From the NCBI RefSeq assembly GCF_008795955.1, contig NZ_VMHN01000001.1, positions 434,001-498,000 of the forward strand: 64,000 nt of DNA, in the 5' to 3' direction. The position numbers were made by a program, and so were the translations under genes. This stretch comes from Marinobacter denitrificans. Lineage in GTDB: Bacteria; Pseudomonadota; Gammaproteobacteria; Pseudomonadales; Oleiphilaceae. Shown one piece after another: positions 1 to 8,547 of the stretch. The notes beneath the pieces are model-generated. The model saw only the letters and a list, made by a program, of their open reading frames with translations, did no database searches and was not told the DNA's origin. The first letter of the stretch is position 1; every line of letters starts with the position of its first letter.

Positions 1-345
1 GATGCGGATTCGCCGCTCATCTTCAGCAACAATCAGCAGCGCACCGTTATCCTCGCCCTCCTGACCGATACCCCAGTGCCGACCCAGTTGATAGCCGTAA
101 TCCTCGATGGCATAACCCTGCAGGTCGGGAAGGGTCACCACGACCACCTGCTCGGTGGTCGATTGTTCATGGGCTTCCAGCATCTGGCTGAGGTTGGCTT
201 CCACCTGCTGCGGAAGCATATCGGCCTGATCCACAACCCGGCCCTTCAACTCCGGGAATTCCGGGGTGGACTGGGCCATAGCCGAGGCCTGTAATATCAG
301 ATTCAGGGCGACAAACAGGGTAATCCGGCGCAACAGAACAGGCAT
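1..345 (-). CDS. TPM-domain (YgcG-type) protein, 3' part outside window
   Basis: The first 115 codons of a gene that runs off the left edge. I read an N-terminal signal peptide (hydrophobic stretch ending near the AMA of residues 23-25). It is followed by a TPM domain with the family hallmarks VVVVTLPDLQG and HWGIGQEGEDNGALLIVA. TPM proteins are exported and often carry a C-terminal membrane anchor; their role is poorly defined and linked to envelope stress or photosystem repair in other groups. Its ATG shares one base with the stop of the upstream lemA gene (TGATG), so the two are probably translationally coupled. LemA/TPM pairing is very common in proteobacteria. Confidence 0.85.
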   Translation of the reverse strand, partial: MPVLLRRITLFVALNLILQASAMAQSTPEFPELKGRVVDQADMLPQQVEANLSQMLEAHEQSTTEQVVVVTLPDLQGYAIEDYGYQLGRHWGIGQEGEDNGALLIVAEDERRIRI

Positions 346-962
346 CAGAATTCCACCTGAGGCGCGTCTTCCGCATTCGGGGCCGTTGCCTCGAAATTGG
401 CTCGCAACTCCATGTCGCTATAAAGGAAACTGTGCCACAGCCGGCCCGGGAAGGTGCGGATCTCGGTATTGTAGCGCTCGACCGCCTGGATAAAGTCCCG
501 CCGTGCCACCGCGATGCGGTTTTCGGTGCCTTCCAACTGGGACTGCAGCGCGAGGAAATTCTGGTTGGACTTCAGGTCGGGATACCTCTCGGACACCGCC
601 ATAAGCCTGCTCAATGCACTGCTCAGCTCACCCTGGGCCTGCTGAAACTGCTGAAGTTTCGCAGGATTATTGAGAATACTCTCGTCCACCTGAATCGACG
701 TGGCCTTTGACCGGGCTTCAATTACCGCCGTCAGGGTTTCCTGCTCCTGTTTCGCAAAACCCTTGACCGTTTCAACCAGATTTGGCACAAGATCTGCGCG
801 CCGCTGATACTGGTTTTCTACCTGCGACCAGGCCGCCTTGACCTGTTCGTCATAGGTGGGAATATTGTTGATCCCACATCCGGACAGCAGCAGGGCCAGT
901 AATGCCATGGCCGCCAGACGGATGTTAAATCGGCCAGGCACGGCCGTGCTCACGTAGCGCAT
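345..962 (-). CDS. lemA: LemA family lipoprotein
   Basis: A 205-residue LemA protein. The N-terminus has a basic start, a hydrophobic core and a lipobox (LLLSGCG, Cys at about 29), so it should be a membrane-anchored lipoprotein facing the periplasm. The family core is clear: YDEQVKAAWSQVENQYQRR, then DLVPNLVETVKG, then long helices with NNPAKLQQFQQAQ and a late ERYNTEIRTFPG. Length is normal for the family (about 185-210). Function is not established; LemA proteins usually sit beside TPM-domain proteins, as here. The ATG at 962 has an AAGGAA at a slightly long spacing; an internal Met at residue 19 would shorten the signal peptide. Confidence 0.92.
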   Translation of the reverse strand: MRYVSTAVPGRFNIRLAAMALLALLLSGCGINNIPTYDEQVKAAWSQVENQYQRRADLVPNLVETVKGFAKQEQETLTAVIEARSKATSIQVDESILNNPAKLQQFQQAQGELSSALSRLMAVSERYPDLKSNQNFLALQSQLEGTENRIAVARRDFIQAVERYNTEIRTFPGRLWHSFLYSDMELRANFEATAPNAEDAPQVEF

Positions 963-1054
963 AATGTATCAGTTCCTTGATGATTAACGGGCTGGTTGCC
1001 AGGAAGCCTAGAACACTAACACACTTCCGTCACGGCATCTGCGCCCTCCCAAAC

Positions 1055-1074
1055 CACTGTATACATATACAGAT
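1055..1074 (+). promoter_or_regulatory. LexA (SOS) box upstream of yebG
   Basis: CTGTATACATATACAG at 1057-1072 is CTG-N10-CAG with an alternating TA core, a near-perfect match to the gammaproteobacterial LexA operator. It lies about 80 bases before the yebG-like start, where LexA would block transcription. This agrees with the known SOS control of yebG in Escherichia coli. Confidence 0.9.
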
Positions 1075-1149
1075 CTCTTCGATATACTCCCGGCGACTCA
1101 ATGAACCCCACCAGACACGACACCGTGCGGGAACACACTGGAGAACAAC

Positions 1150-1434
1150 ATGGCCGTACAAGCGCTGTATTACTCGGAGAGGGACGGACTGGAGATGGCA
1201 CTGAAAAACCCCGACATAATGCTTTTCTCGTCCAAAGCCGAAGCCGACGCCCGCGACAAGGTACTGGAACTGGCAGAAGAAATTACCCAGTTCCTGCAGG
1301 CACGGGTTGAAGGCATGGACGAAGCGATGGCCGAGAAGGCGGCGCTGGCCATTGCCGAGGAGAAAGACCTGTTCGGCAAGGCGCTCAAGAAGCCGTCTTT
1401 GCTGAACGAGCAGGCGCACCCGGATTCTGACTGA
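1150..1434 (+). CDS. yebG: YebG family SOS-induced protein
   Basis: A 94-residue protein starting MAVQALYYSERDGLEMA, with the family's FSSKAEADARDKVLE segment and a helical AEEKDLFGKALKK region. It matches YebG of E. coli in length and layout. YebG is a small DNA-damage-inducible protein of unknown biochemical role. The start ATG follows GGAGAACAAC. The LexA box at 1055-1074 directly supports SOS control. It is a single-gene unit between two minus-strand genes. Confidence 0.85.
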   Translation: MAVQALYYSERDGLEMALKNPDIMLFSSKAEADARDKVLELAEEITQFLQARVEGMDEAMAEKAALAIAEEKDLFGKALKKPSLLNEQAHPDSD

Positions 1435-1456
1435 TCTCCGCCCGCTTTATGGCCAC

Positions 1457-1885
1457 TCAGCGGCGAAAACGCGTTTCCAGCACTACCGCTGAGTTGGTTC
1501 GCTCCACTCCCTCCAGATTGCCTATCTCATCCAGTACGGCGCTGAGCTCCTCCAGCGACTGCGCCTGAACGATGGCGATCAGGTCATACTCGCCGCTGAC
1601 CGAATACAGCTGGGATACCTGGCTGATCTGCTCAAGGGCGGTGTTGGTTCGCGCCGTCAGCTTCTGAAAAACTTTGATCGACACGTGTGCCTCTACCTGA
1701 TGCGCCGAGAACTCCCCGCCCAGTTGCACAGAATACCCACGAATTACCCCACTGGTTTCGAGTTTCGCGATGCGATTCTGCACCGTTGAGCGTGACACAT
1801 TGAGCGCGCGGGCCAGGTCAGAAATGCTGGAGCGGGCGTTCTGGCGAAGCCGCAACAGCAACTCCTGATCTTGCTTTCCGAGCAT
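1457..1885 (-). CDS. Lrp/AsnC family transcriptional regulator
   Basis: A 142-residue regulator. An N-terminal winged helix-turn-helix (LLLRLRQNARSSISDLARAL, then STVQNRIAKLETSGVIRGY) precedes an Lrp-type ligand-sensing (RAM) domain with VSGEYDLIAIVQAQSLEEL. I chose the ATG at 1885; the longer TTG at 1894 leaves no room for a ribosome site. It is divergent from astA across about 140 bases, so it may control arginine or related amino-acid catabolism. That target is inference from position only. Confidence 0.88.
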   Translation of the reverse strand: MLGKQDQELLLRLRQNARSSISDLARALNVSRSTVQNRIAKLETSGVIRGYSVQLGGEFSAHQVEAHVSIKVFQKLTARTNTALEQISQVSQLYSVSGEYDLIAIVQAQSLEELSAVLDEIGNLEGVERTNSAVVLETRFRR

Positions 1886-2025
1886 ATTGTTCAACCTTTA
1901 TGTCATTCTGAAGCTAAAGGCTAGCATTTTTGATAATTTGAAACTACAAACTGACACCCTGCTTCATCATACTGTCCTCATTAATCATCACCCGCAAACA
2001 GCCAGTAACAGTTGAGGATGTCACC

Positions 2026-3150
2026 ATGATTATTCGCCCGGTCGCCATGACAGACCTCCCTGCGTTGCAGCAGATCGCAGTGGAATCCGGCCCCGGGTTC
2101 ACTTCCCTGGTAGATGACCTCGATTTCCTTACCCGGAAAATCCGGCACTCCGTGGCAAGTTTCGGGCGCACCGTGCGTTCGCCCGGCGATGAAGGCTATC
2201 TGTTTGTTCTGGAAGATCCTGAAACCGGCGACCTCATGGGTACCACCGGCATTGAAGCCTCAGTAGGCATCCGGCGCCCGCTGTATCATTATCATCGCAG
2301 TCAGGTGGTACACCATTCACCGGATCTGAACCTGCTGCGGCGCCTGGAAGTGCTCAACATGTGCAATCACTACACCGGCTGCAGTGAGATCTGCACGTTG
2401 TTCCTGCGGCCGAAGTTTCGCAGAGCGCAGGCGGGGAAACTGCTTTCACGGGTGCGTTTCCTGTTTATGGCACAACATCCGCAACGCTTTGCGCAAACGG
2501 TCATCGCGGAAATGCGTGGCGTCTCGGACGAGAGCGGCCAGTCCCCTTTCTGGAACTGGTTGAGCGAGCACTTCGTGGATCTTGACTTCGACACAGTGAC
2601 CCGGATGGTGGGTACCGGTAATAACGGCTTTATTGCGGATCTGATGCCCCGGCACCCGCTCTATACTCACCTCATGGCTGAAAATGCCCGTGCTGTAATC
2701 GGACAGGTGCACGACAATACCCGCCCTGCCCTGAACATGCTTGAAGCCGAAGGCTTCCGCCATACCGGTTACGTTGACCCCTTCGACGGTGGGCCTACGG
2801 TGGAGGCCAGGCTGACTGACATCCGCACGGTGTCAGCCTCCGTAGGCTGTCGGGTCCAGGTTGTTGAGGACGTTGAACCGGCTCTGGATAAATGGCATAC
2901 CGGCGGCCAGGGCCGGATACTGGCGATCACTAATACCGGAACGGGAGACTTCCGCGCCACCATCACCACTGCCGCCAGGTACCTGCCCACTCGCAACCTG
3001 TTACAGGTGCCGGTAACACTGGCAAACACGCTCGGCCTGAGTAACCATGGACAGGCACGGTTTACGGAACTGGCACCCACCCGCACCGGCAGGCAACCGG
3101 TAGCTATTCCACTTTGCCAACAACAGGAGGCGCTCCATGCACACCGATAG
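2026..3150 (+). CDS. astA: Arginine N-succinyltransferase (AstA)
   Basis: A 374-residue AstA, the first enzyme of the ammonia-producing arginine succinyltransferase pathway (succinyl-CoA + arginine to N2-succinylarginine), cytosolic. Family signatures include MIIRPVAMTDLPALQQIA, GTTGIEASVG, the CTLFLRPKFRR segment and EMRGVSDESGQSPFWNWL. The tail MLEAEGFRHTGYVDPFDGGP is also typical. It is slightly longer than E. coli AstA (about 344). Only one astA-type gene is present, unlike the aruF/aruG pair of Pseudomonas. No astB, C, D or E lies nearby. The ATG follows GAGGATGTCACC. Its last 14 bases overlap the DUF1338 gene, so the two are co-translated. Confidence 0.93.
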   Translation: MIIRPVAMTDLPALQQIAVESGPGFTSLVDDLDFLTRKIRHSVASFGRTVRSPGDEGYLFVLEDPETGDLMGTTGIEASVGIRRPLYHYHRSQVVHHSPDLNLLRRLEVLNMCNHYTGCSEICTLFLRPKFRRAQAGKLLSRVRFLFMAQHPQRFAQTVIAEMRGVSDESGQSPFWNWLSEHFVDLDFDTVTRMVGTGNNGFIADLMPRHPLYTHLMAENARAVIGQVHDNTRPALNMLEAEGFRHTGYVDPFDGGPTVEARLTDIRTVSASVGCRVQVVEDVEPALDKWHTGGQGRILAITNTGTGDFRATITTAARYLPTRNLLQVPVTLANTLGLSNHGQARFTELAPTRTGRQPVAIPLCQQQEALHAHR

Positions 3151-3943
3151 GGACACACTGTTCGGTCGTCTTTGGGATAATTATTGTGAAGTGACCCCCT
3201 CTGCCGAGGATATCCATCGCCTGCTGGACGACACCCAGGGTGGTGAAATCGTCAATGACCACATCGCCCTGCGCACCTACAACCTCGATAAGGTGAATCT
3301 GGACAAGCTGGCGGCGCACTTTCTGGCGCTGGGTTACCGGGAGGGCGGCGAGTACCATTTTGAAGCCAAGAAACTCTATGCCAGGCACTACGAACACCCG
3401 GACCCTTCCGCCCCCAAGGTATTTATTTCCGAATTGCTGGTCGAGCAATGTTCCGAACCGTTGCAGGCCGTTGTCCGGAACCTAGTGAGCAAGATGGACC
3501 CCGCAGCAGTGACTGCCGATAACTTCCTATATTCCGGGCGGCACTGGGACCTCAACTACCGCACCTACCAGGCGATGCTGGAGGAAAGCGAATACGCTGC
3601 CTGGGTGGCTGCATGGGGGTTCCGCGCCAACCACTTTACGGTAAGCATCAATGCCCTCAGCCGTTTCAAGACAGTGACGGAAATCAATCAGGTACTCAAG
3701 GACAATGGTTATCGGGTGAACAGCTCAGGCGGAGAGATCAAGGGGTCGCCAGAAGAATTGCTGGAACAGTCCTCGACCATGGCAGACCGGGCAGAAGTGC
3801 AGTTTTCCGATCAGACAGCGGCAATACCCAGTTGTTTCTATGAATTCGCCCTGCGGTACCCGAAACCGGACGGTCAGCTTTACAGCGGGTTTGTCGCCGC
3901 CTCTGCGGATAAAATCTTCGAGAGCACCGATAGCCGGGGCTAA
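3137..3943 (+). CDS. DUF1338 family protein (2-oxoadipate dioxygenase/decarboxylase-like)
   Basis: A 268-residue DUF1338 protein. Likely metal ligands are the His in NDHIALRTY, the His in NHFTVSIN and the Glu in CFYEFALRYP. This fits the vicinal-oxygen-chelate-like Fe(II) site described for HglS, which turns 2-oxoadipate into 2-hydroxyglutarate in lysine breakdown. HglS and YdcJ are near 450 residues, so this is a short subfamily and its substrate cannot be assumed. It starts inside astA after a GGAGG ribosome site, which ties it to amino-acid catabolism. Confidence 0.8.
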   Translation: MHTDRDTLFGRLWDNYCEVTPSAEDIHRLLDDTQGGEIVNDHIALRTYNLDKVNLDKLAAHFLALGYREGGEYHFEAKKLYARHYEHPDPSAPKVFISELLVEQCSEPLQAVVRNLVSKMDPAAVTADNFLYSGRHWDLNYRTYQAMLEESEYAAWVAAWGFRANHFTVSINALSRFKTVTEINQVLKDNGYRVNSSGGEIKGSPEELLEQSSTMADRAEVQFSDQTAAIPSCFYEFALRYPKPDGQLYSGFVAASADKIFESTDSRG

Positions 3944-3958
3944 TATCTAGCCTGGCTA
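3931..3958. terminator. Possible hairpin between convergent genes
   Basis: TAGCC at 3931 can pair with GGCTA at 3954-3958, or the inner GGCTA-ATATC-TAGCC can form a short stem. It lies between the stops of the DUF1338 gene and the lipid kinase. The stem is short and there is no clear T-run, so this is weak. Confidence 0.3.
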
Positions 3959-4843
3959 TTGTCCTGTGGTGACCAGGTTATCGCAGATCACTCTCAGGCA
4001 TGCGGGCCGACATTTTACCGTCAGCGGGGTCTTCCCGGCGATCTCCCCGTCCATGGTAATGGTTTTTGATGAGCGAGTGGTCACTCTCACCACCGGGCTC
4101 TTCAGTTGCACGACCGTACTGGATCGCTTCGGCGAACTGTGACTGAGGCGGACGAGAAGAAAGGCCCATAAAAGCTGGAACAGCGACCGCGGGCGAACGG
4201 CAATCACATCCAGTTGGCCATCGCCGGCGGATGCCTCGGGAATCTCGGTGCCACCGCCGAAGAATGCCCCTGAGGAGATGGCGATAGTGAGCCAGCGCCC
4301 GGTCATCCTGCCTTTATCGGTTTCGATTACGCCGTGAAAACCTCGGTACGCCGCCAGTTTCTGTAATAACGCCGCACCGTAACTGAACCGACCGAGAAAA
4401 CGCTTGGCTTGCCCTGACGATTCCCTTACGGGGAGTGTGCCGAGGCCAATATGGGCAACATTCAGGAACCTCCCTTGTGTGGCGACGGCAACGTCTACCA
4501 TGCGGGTTTTACCTGTGGCCACCAGATCACAGATCTGCTGGGGGTCGTCCGGAAGCCCGAGATTACGTGCAAAATCGTTGGCCGTGCCGGAAGGAAGCAC
4601 TGCCAGGGTAGCTCCGGAATCCACGCAGAAGCCTGCTGCCGCATTCACTGAGCCATCGCCCCCTGCGGCAAGTACAACATCGTCTGGCTCAACCTCGCTT
4701 GTCCAGGCGGTGTCCTCGAGGTTACAGTCACGGATACTGGAAATACCGGCCGTTTCCAGATGCTCACGCCAGAAATCCGCGCCGCGACTGCCTTCCTCCC
4801 CTGCCTTGGGGTTTGCCATCAACCAGTAGACCATGACAGTCAT
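3956..4843 (-). CDS. YegS/DgkB-type diacylglycerol or lipid kinase
   Basis: A 295-residue lipid kinase of the DAGK catalytic family. It has ANPKAG near the N-terminus, the nucleotide-binding VLAAGGDGSVNAA and the LPSGTANDFARNLG motif. GGGTEIPEASAGDGQLDV and the late TMDGE-type SKTITMDGEIAG follow. The enzyme would phosphorylate diacylglycerol or another membrane lipid with ATP at the inner face of the membrane. I set the start at 4843, where ATG follows CAGGGAGCGA; the open frame runs 143 codons further up but that part is not family sequence. It is convergent with the DUF1338 gene. Confidence 0.85.
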   Translation of the reverse strand: MTVMVYWLMANPKAGEEGSRGADFWREHLETAGISSIRDCNLEDTAWTSEVEPDDVVLAAGGDGSVNAAAGFCVDSGATLAVLPSGTANDFARNLGLPDDPQQICDLVATGKTRMVDVAVATQGRFLNVAHIGLGTLPVRESSGQAKRFLGRFSYGAALLQKLAAYRGFHGVIETDKGRMTGRWLTIAISSGAFFGGGTEIPEASAGDGQLDVIAVRPRSLFQLLWAFLLVRLSHSSPKRSSTVVQLKSPVVRVTTRSSKTITMDGEIAGKTPLTVKCRPACLRVICDNLVTTGQ

Positions 4844-4988
4844 TCGCTCCCTGAGCCAGTGTGGTAAAACGGGCGTAAACAGGTATAAGTCATAAACCGG
4901 AAACGTGCCATAAATATGGGTAACGTTTAATCTGGTGGCAACACACGGATCAGATTGCGCGGACCCGACCAGGACAGAAGGGAACCCA

Positions 4989-5774
4989 ATGCTCGAGGAA
5001 GTCAACGTAGTACTGCTGGGAGCCACTGCCAGTCTGCTGGCGGGCCTGGGTACCGGGGTTGGTGCACTGGGTGTCTTCCTGGTGCGAAAGCTCACGCCGC
5101 AACTGCAGGATGGCATGCTCAGCGCGGCCGCCGGAGTGATGCTTGCAGCGTCGTTCTTTTCGCTGCTTCTTCCCGGTATTGAATACGGCGAAGAGCTCAC
5201 GGGGGCAACCTGGACGGCGGCACTGATGGTAATTGCCGGCCTTCTTATGGGGGCGGGGCTACTTTTCAGCATTCACCAGCGGCTGCCTCACGAGCACTTC
5301 ACTCTTGGTCGCGAGGGGCCGGACAGCGCCCGAATCCGCCGAATCTGGCTGTTTATCATCGCCATCGCCTTGCACAATTTCCCCGAAGGCATGGCGGTGG
5401 GTGTCGGTTTCGCCGGTGGCGATATCGGCAACGGTACCGCTCTGGCCATTGGCATCGGTCTGCAGAATATCCCCGAGGGCCTGGCGGTGGCGGTCTCACT
5501 GCTGGCCATTGAGCACTCGCGGGTAAAATCCTTTGGTATTGCTGTGCTGACAGGGTTACTGGAACCCGTTGGCGGCCTTTTCGGAAGCGCCATGGTGTGG
5601 CTGGCAGAACCCATCATGCCCTGGACTCTGGGCTTTGCGGCAGGGGCGATGCTGTTTATCATCAGTGATGAAATCATCCCCGAAACCCATCGCGGCGAGT
5701 ACAAGACCCTGGCCACGTTTTCCCTGCTGGGGGGCTTTGTAGTGATGATGTTTCTGGACGCCACGCTCGGTTAG
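4989..5774 (+). CDS. ZIP family divalent metal transporter
   Basis: A 261-residue, about eight-helix membrane protein of the ZIP family (zinc/iron permease). The signature metal-site helices are visible as IALHNFPEGMAVGVGFAGG and GIGLQNIPEGLAVAVSLL, both with the HN/QNxPEG pattern. Transport should be of zinc, iron or a related divalent metal into the cytosol. The GufA-like second motif has Gln instead of His. The ATG at 4989 follows AGAAGGGAA; an earlier in-frame ATG at 4935 has no support. The gene is alone and its stop overlaps that of the convergent TauE-type gene. Confidence 0.88.
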   Translation: MLEEVNVVLLGATASLLAGLGTGVGALGVFLVRKLTPQLQDGMLSAAAGVMLAASFFSLLLPGIEYGEELTGATWTAALMVIAGLLMGAGLLFSIHQRLPHEHFTLGREGPDSARIRRIWLFIIAIALHNFPEGMAVGVGFAGGDIGNGTALAIGIGLQNIPEGLAVAVSLLAIEHSRVKSFGIAVLTGLLEPVGGLFGSAMVWLAEPIMPWTLGFAAGAMLFIISDEIIPETHRGEYKTLATFSLLGGFVVMMFLDATLG

Positions 5775-6559
5775 CCGGGGAAGATCACTTTCATCATCCC
5801 GATACTGCTGACAACCAGCAGCACCACGCCAAGCACCCGGAAAAACACCGGAGTTTCCGCCCTCAACATGCGGTCATGGACATGCAGGCCAATTACGTGA
5901 CCCACTGCAGCGCAAGGCAGCAGCCACAGATGGTGAATCAACTGCAGGTCAACGCCTACCCAGATAAAGGCGCCCATCTTGATCACCACCAGAATGAACC
6001 ACAGAGCGAACAGCGTATCCCGCAACCTTTCCTTGGGCAGATGTTGCGCTGCCACGGCGATAATCAACGGCGCCCCTATCAGGGAGGTGCCACTGACGTA
6101 TCCACCAACCATCAGGAATACGGTGTCTACTGTGCGACTGCCACTGCGAAACGGCCGATCAAGGATGTACGAGACGGAATAAAGGGCCACGATGACAAAG
6201 ATGATAGTGCTCATGACATCCGACGGCAGGGTAATAAGCCCGAACACCCCGATCAGCTTCGGCACGATCATGATGGCCAGAATCCGCCAGAGATAGCGCC
6301 AGTCCACAGTCCCTGCCGACGTATGCCCCTCATCGTCAGTTCTTGAAGACTTACGATTGTTCATCCAGATGGTCAGTGACGAGAACACCAGCAGATGAAC
6401 AGCGATGATGGGCAGGAAGACCAGCGGCTCATCCAGTACCAGTAGCAGAAACGGCAGCGACAGTACCGCTCCGCCAAACCCTAGCCCGGAACGAACAAAG
6501 CCACTCCAGACAAATATCAGACCAATCAGAACATACTGGTATAACGCCAGCTCAGACAT
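5771..6559 (-). CDS. TauE/SafE family sulfite-exporter-like membrane protein
   Basis: A 262-residue protein of about eight membrane helices with the TauE/SafE (DUF81) look: SGFVRSGLGFGGAVLSLPFLLLV at the N-terminus and a second half starting VGGYVSGTSLIGAPLIIAVA. Members export small organic or sulfur anions such as sulfite, sulfoacetate or taurine products; the substrate here is unknown. No sulfur metabolism genes adjoin it. Its stop overlaps that of the ZIP gene by four bases. About 240 bases without a gene lie upstream before the AbiTii gene. Confidence 0.8.
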   Translation of the reverse strand: MSELALYQYVLIGLIFVWSGFVRSGLGFGGAVLSLPFLLLVLDEPLVFLPIIAVHLLVFSSLTIWMNNRKSSRTDDEGHTSAGTVDWRYLWRILAIMIVPKLIGVFGLITLPSDVMSTIIFVIVALYSVSYILDRPFRSGSRTVDTVFLMVGGYVSGTSLIGAPLIIAVAAQHLPKERLRDTLFALWFILVVIKMGAFIWVGVDLQLIHHLWLLPCAAVGHVIGLHVHDRMLRAETPVFFRVLGVVLLVVSSIGMMKVIFPG

Positions 6560-6796
6560 AGTGATACTCAGATTCCGGAAGGTAAGTTCGCGAATGCAAA
6601 GGTATAAGAGGATACCCGCCAGCCCCGCATTACTTCCAGTAACAAAGGGGTACTTTTTTACAACGGAAGAAATGCCGGATAGCGCCTAATTTTTAATCAA
6701 AGGTTCTTGCGTTGTACTCGCAGTACCTCAATGACAAAAACAACAACCGGGCTGAGCACTACCCATGCATCTGCCCGTGGTGAAGGGAGAATTACA

Positions 6797-7462
6797 ATGT
6801 CTGCAGCGGTCGAACACCTGGACGAGCGGCTTCAGGACGGCAGTGAGCTACTTGAAGAAATCATGCCTTCGGCCATCACCCTGGCCATGATGCTTCGCCA
6901 GCGAACCATGGCAGCGTGGATGCGAACCGAATTTGATGGCTACGGCGACCCCGCGGCGCTTCCCCCCTACCGACGTGATATCCCCGGCCACATCGTAGCC
7001 CGCTCTCCCCAGTATGGCTGGATCCCGGCACCGGTTGACGACCAGCAGAAGGAGGACTTCGGACACCGGGACATGATGGAGGGCCTGAAATCTCTGGAGA
7101 AAACCTGCCTCAGTTGCAAGAAAGGGACGGGTAACCGCATTGTCTTCAACAAAGAGGAAATGGCCACTCTGCAATCCCAGATCAATCTCAGCGCCGAGCT
7201 GGCTATCACCATCAGCAGAGACAGCTACTGCAAACTGCTACGGGTTCTCCGCAGTGCACTGTACCTCTGGTGCCAGGAGCTGATAGAAACAGGCATTGGC
7301 GGCGACCACAATTCGTACAGCCAGGACGAACGCAAGAAGGTCGCCCATCTGGATGACCCCGAGCGATTCTGGCGCAAAGCACTGGAAAGCAACATCGACC
7401 TGCCGGTTCCGGATGTGCGCGAGGCGGGCTTCTTCGAGCGGGTCTTCGGCCGGGCCGGCTGA
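6797..7462 (+). CDS. AbiTii-family protein
   Basis: A 221-residue soluble protein that I match by eye to the AbiTii family. The N-terminal part has AITLAMMLRQRTMAAW followed by MRTEFDGYGDPAALPPYRR, the usual helix, 'W...EL-GY' and 'PxYR' pattern. The C-terminal part has LRSALYLWCQELIETGI and YSQDERKK, the usual 'R-x-x-W-x-LE...FS-x-EE' pattern. AbiTii is named for phage abortive infection but its mechanism is not established to my knowledge. Between the two parts lies a CxxC (TCLSCKKG). The ATG at 6797 follows GAAGGGAG. It stands alone, convergent with the motor-like pair, with stops seven bases apart. Confidence 0.6.
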   Translation: MSAAVEHLDERLQDGSELLEEIMPSAITLAMMLRQRTMAAWMRTEFDGYGDPAALPPYRRDIPGHIVARSPQYGWIPAPVDDQQKEDFGHRDMMEGLKSLEKTCLSCKKGTGNRIVFNKEEMATLQSQINLSAELAITISRDSYCKLLRVLRSALYLWCQELIETGIGGDHNSYSQDERKKVAHLDDPERFWRKALESNIDLPVPDVREAGFFERVFGRAG

Positions 7463-7467
7463 ACCGC

Positions 7468-8535
7468 TCACCGGTCAGTGAGCTTGATTTCGATACGGCG
7501 GTTCCGCTGCAACGATTCGATGGAACTGCCCTCGTCGACCGGGAAGAACTCACCAAAACCGGCCGCTACCATGCGGCTCTGAGGGACACCCTCGGAGGCA
7601 AGGTAGCGTACCACGGCCACTGCCCTGGCGGTGGACAGCTCCCAGTTGGAGGGAAATTCTTCGGTATTGATGGGAAGCCGGTCAGTATGGCCATCAATCC
7701 GCAGAATCCAGTCGATATCATCGGGAATGGCGGAGGAAACATCCAGCAGTACTTCTGCCAGTTTATCCAGTTCCCGCTGACCCTCGGCTCCCAGACTGGC
7801 TGATCCGGAGGCAAAAAGCAGCTCGGAAGGCAGCAGGAAACGATCTCCGACGATGCGTATGTTCTCGTTATCCTGAAGAATGTCCCGTAACCGCCCGAAA
7901 AACTCGGACTGATAACGCTCAAGCTGGTTGACCCGCTCTGCCAGCAGGGTATTGAGACGTTTCCCCACCTTTTCCAGTTCAGCCTGTTTTTCAGCGGTAA
8001 GGTCTTCCTGCAGCCGCAGTGCCGCCGAGATACGGCTCAACTGGTCCTGCAAGGCGGCAATCTGATTTGACAGCTGCTGAATGATTGCACGCTGAGAGGC
8101 AGTCAGCTGTTCTTCATCGTCCAGTTCCGCTTCAGCACTTGCTACTGCCTGTTGCAGGTCCTCTACCCGCGTGGCCTGGGCCTCGGCATTGTATTGCTGC
8201 GCCAACCGTTCTGCCTTTTCCTCCTCAAGATCTGCGCGCAACCTGGCATTCAGTGCGAGGCTTTCACTGAAACGGTTCTGTACCGCCGACATTTCTTCTT
8301 CCAGCGCCGCTGTCTGCTCCCGTTCCAATCCCAGAAGCTGTGAAATTTCCTCCAGCCGGCTGTTCAGTCTGGCCAGTTCGGAGTCACGGTCCGACAGGGT
8401 TTGTGAAAGGTATAGCTGGCTGACCACATAGATCAGCAACATGAAAATAATCAGCATCAGCAATGCCGACAGGGCATCCACGTAGCCCGGCCATACGTTG
8501 ATGGTGCTGCGGGTGCGACGTCTGGAACCGATCAT
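7468..8535 (-). CDS. OmpA/MotB-domain protein with long coiled coil
   Basis: A 355-residue inner-membrane protein. A single N-terminal helix (about 18-42) begins YVDALSALLMLIIF with an Asp at 20, in the position of the proton-carrying Asp of MotB/ExbD. A coiled coil of about 170 residues follows (about 45-215). The C-terminus is an OmpA-type peptidoglycan-binding domain (about 225-350) with LFASGSASLG, IDGHTDRLPI, NWELSTARAVAVVRYL and QRNRRIEIKL. It should anchor to the wall and form a proton channel with the MotA-like partner upstream, 12 bases away. The long periplasmic coil is unlike flagellar MotB. Confidence 0.85.
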   Translation of the reverse strand: MIGSRRRTRSTINVWPGYVDALSALLMLIIFMLLIYVVSQLYLSQTLSDRDSELARLNSRLEEISQLLGLEREQTAALEEEMSAVQNRFSESLALNARLRADLEEEKAERLAQQYNAEAQATRVEDLQQAVASAEAELDDEEQLTASQRAIIQQLSNQIAALQDQLSRISAALRLQEDLTAEKQAELEKVGKRLNTLLAERVNQLERYQSEFFGRLRDILQDNENIRIVGDRFLLPSELLFASGSASLGAEGQRELDKLAEVLLDVSSAIPDDIDWILRIDGHTDRLPINTEEFPSNWELSTARAVAVVRYLASEGVPQSRMVAAGFGEFFPVDEGSSIESLQRNRRIEIKLTDR

Positions 8536-8547
8536 GGCGATGGCCTG

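Noticed and set aside
4844..5272. N-terminal extension of the lipid kinase
   Set aside because: The 143 extra codons are low-complexity Ser/Pro/Ala, overlap the ZIP gene, and the family sequence begins at 4843 after a good ribosome site.
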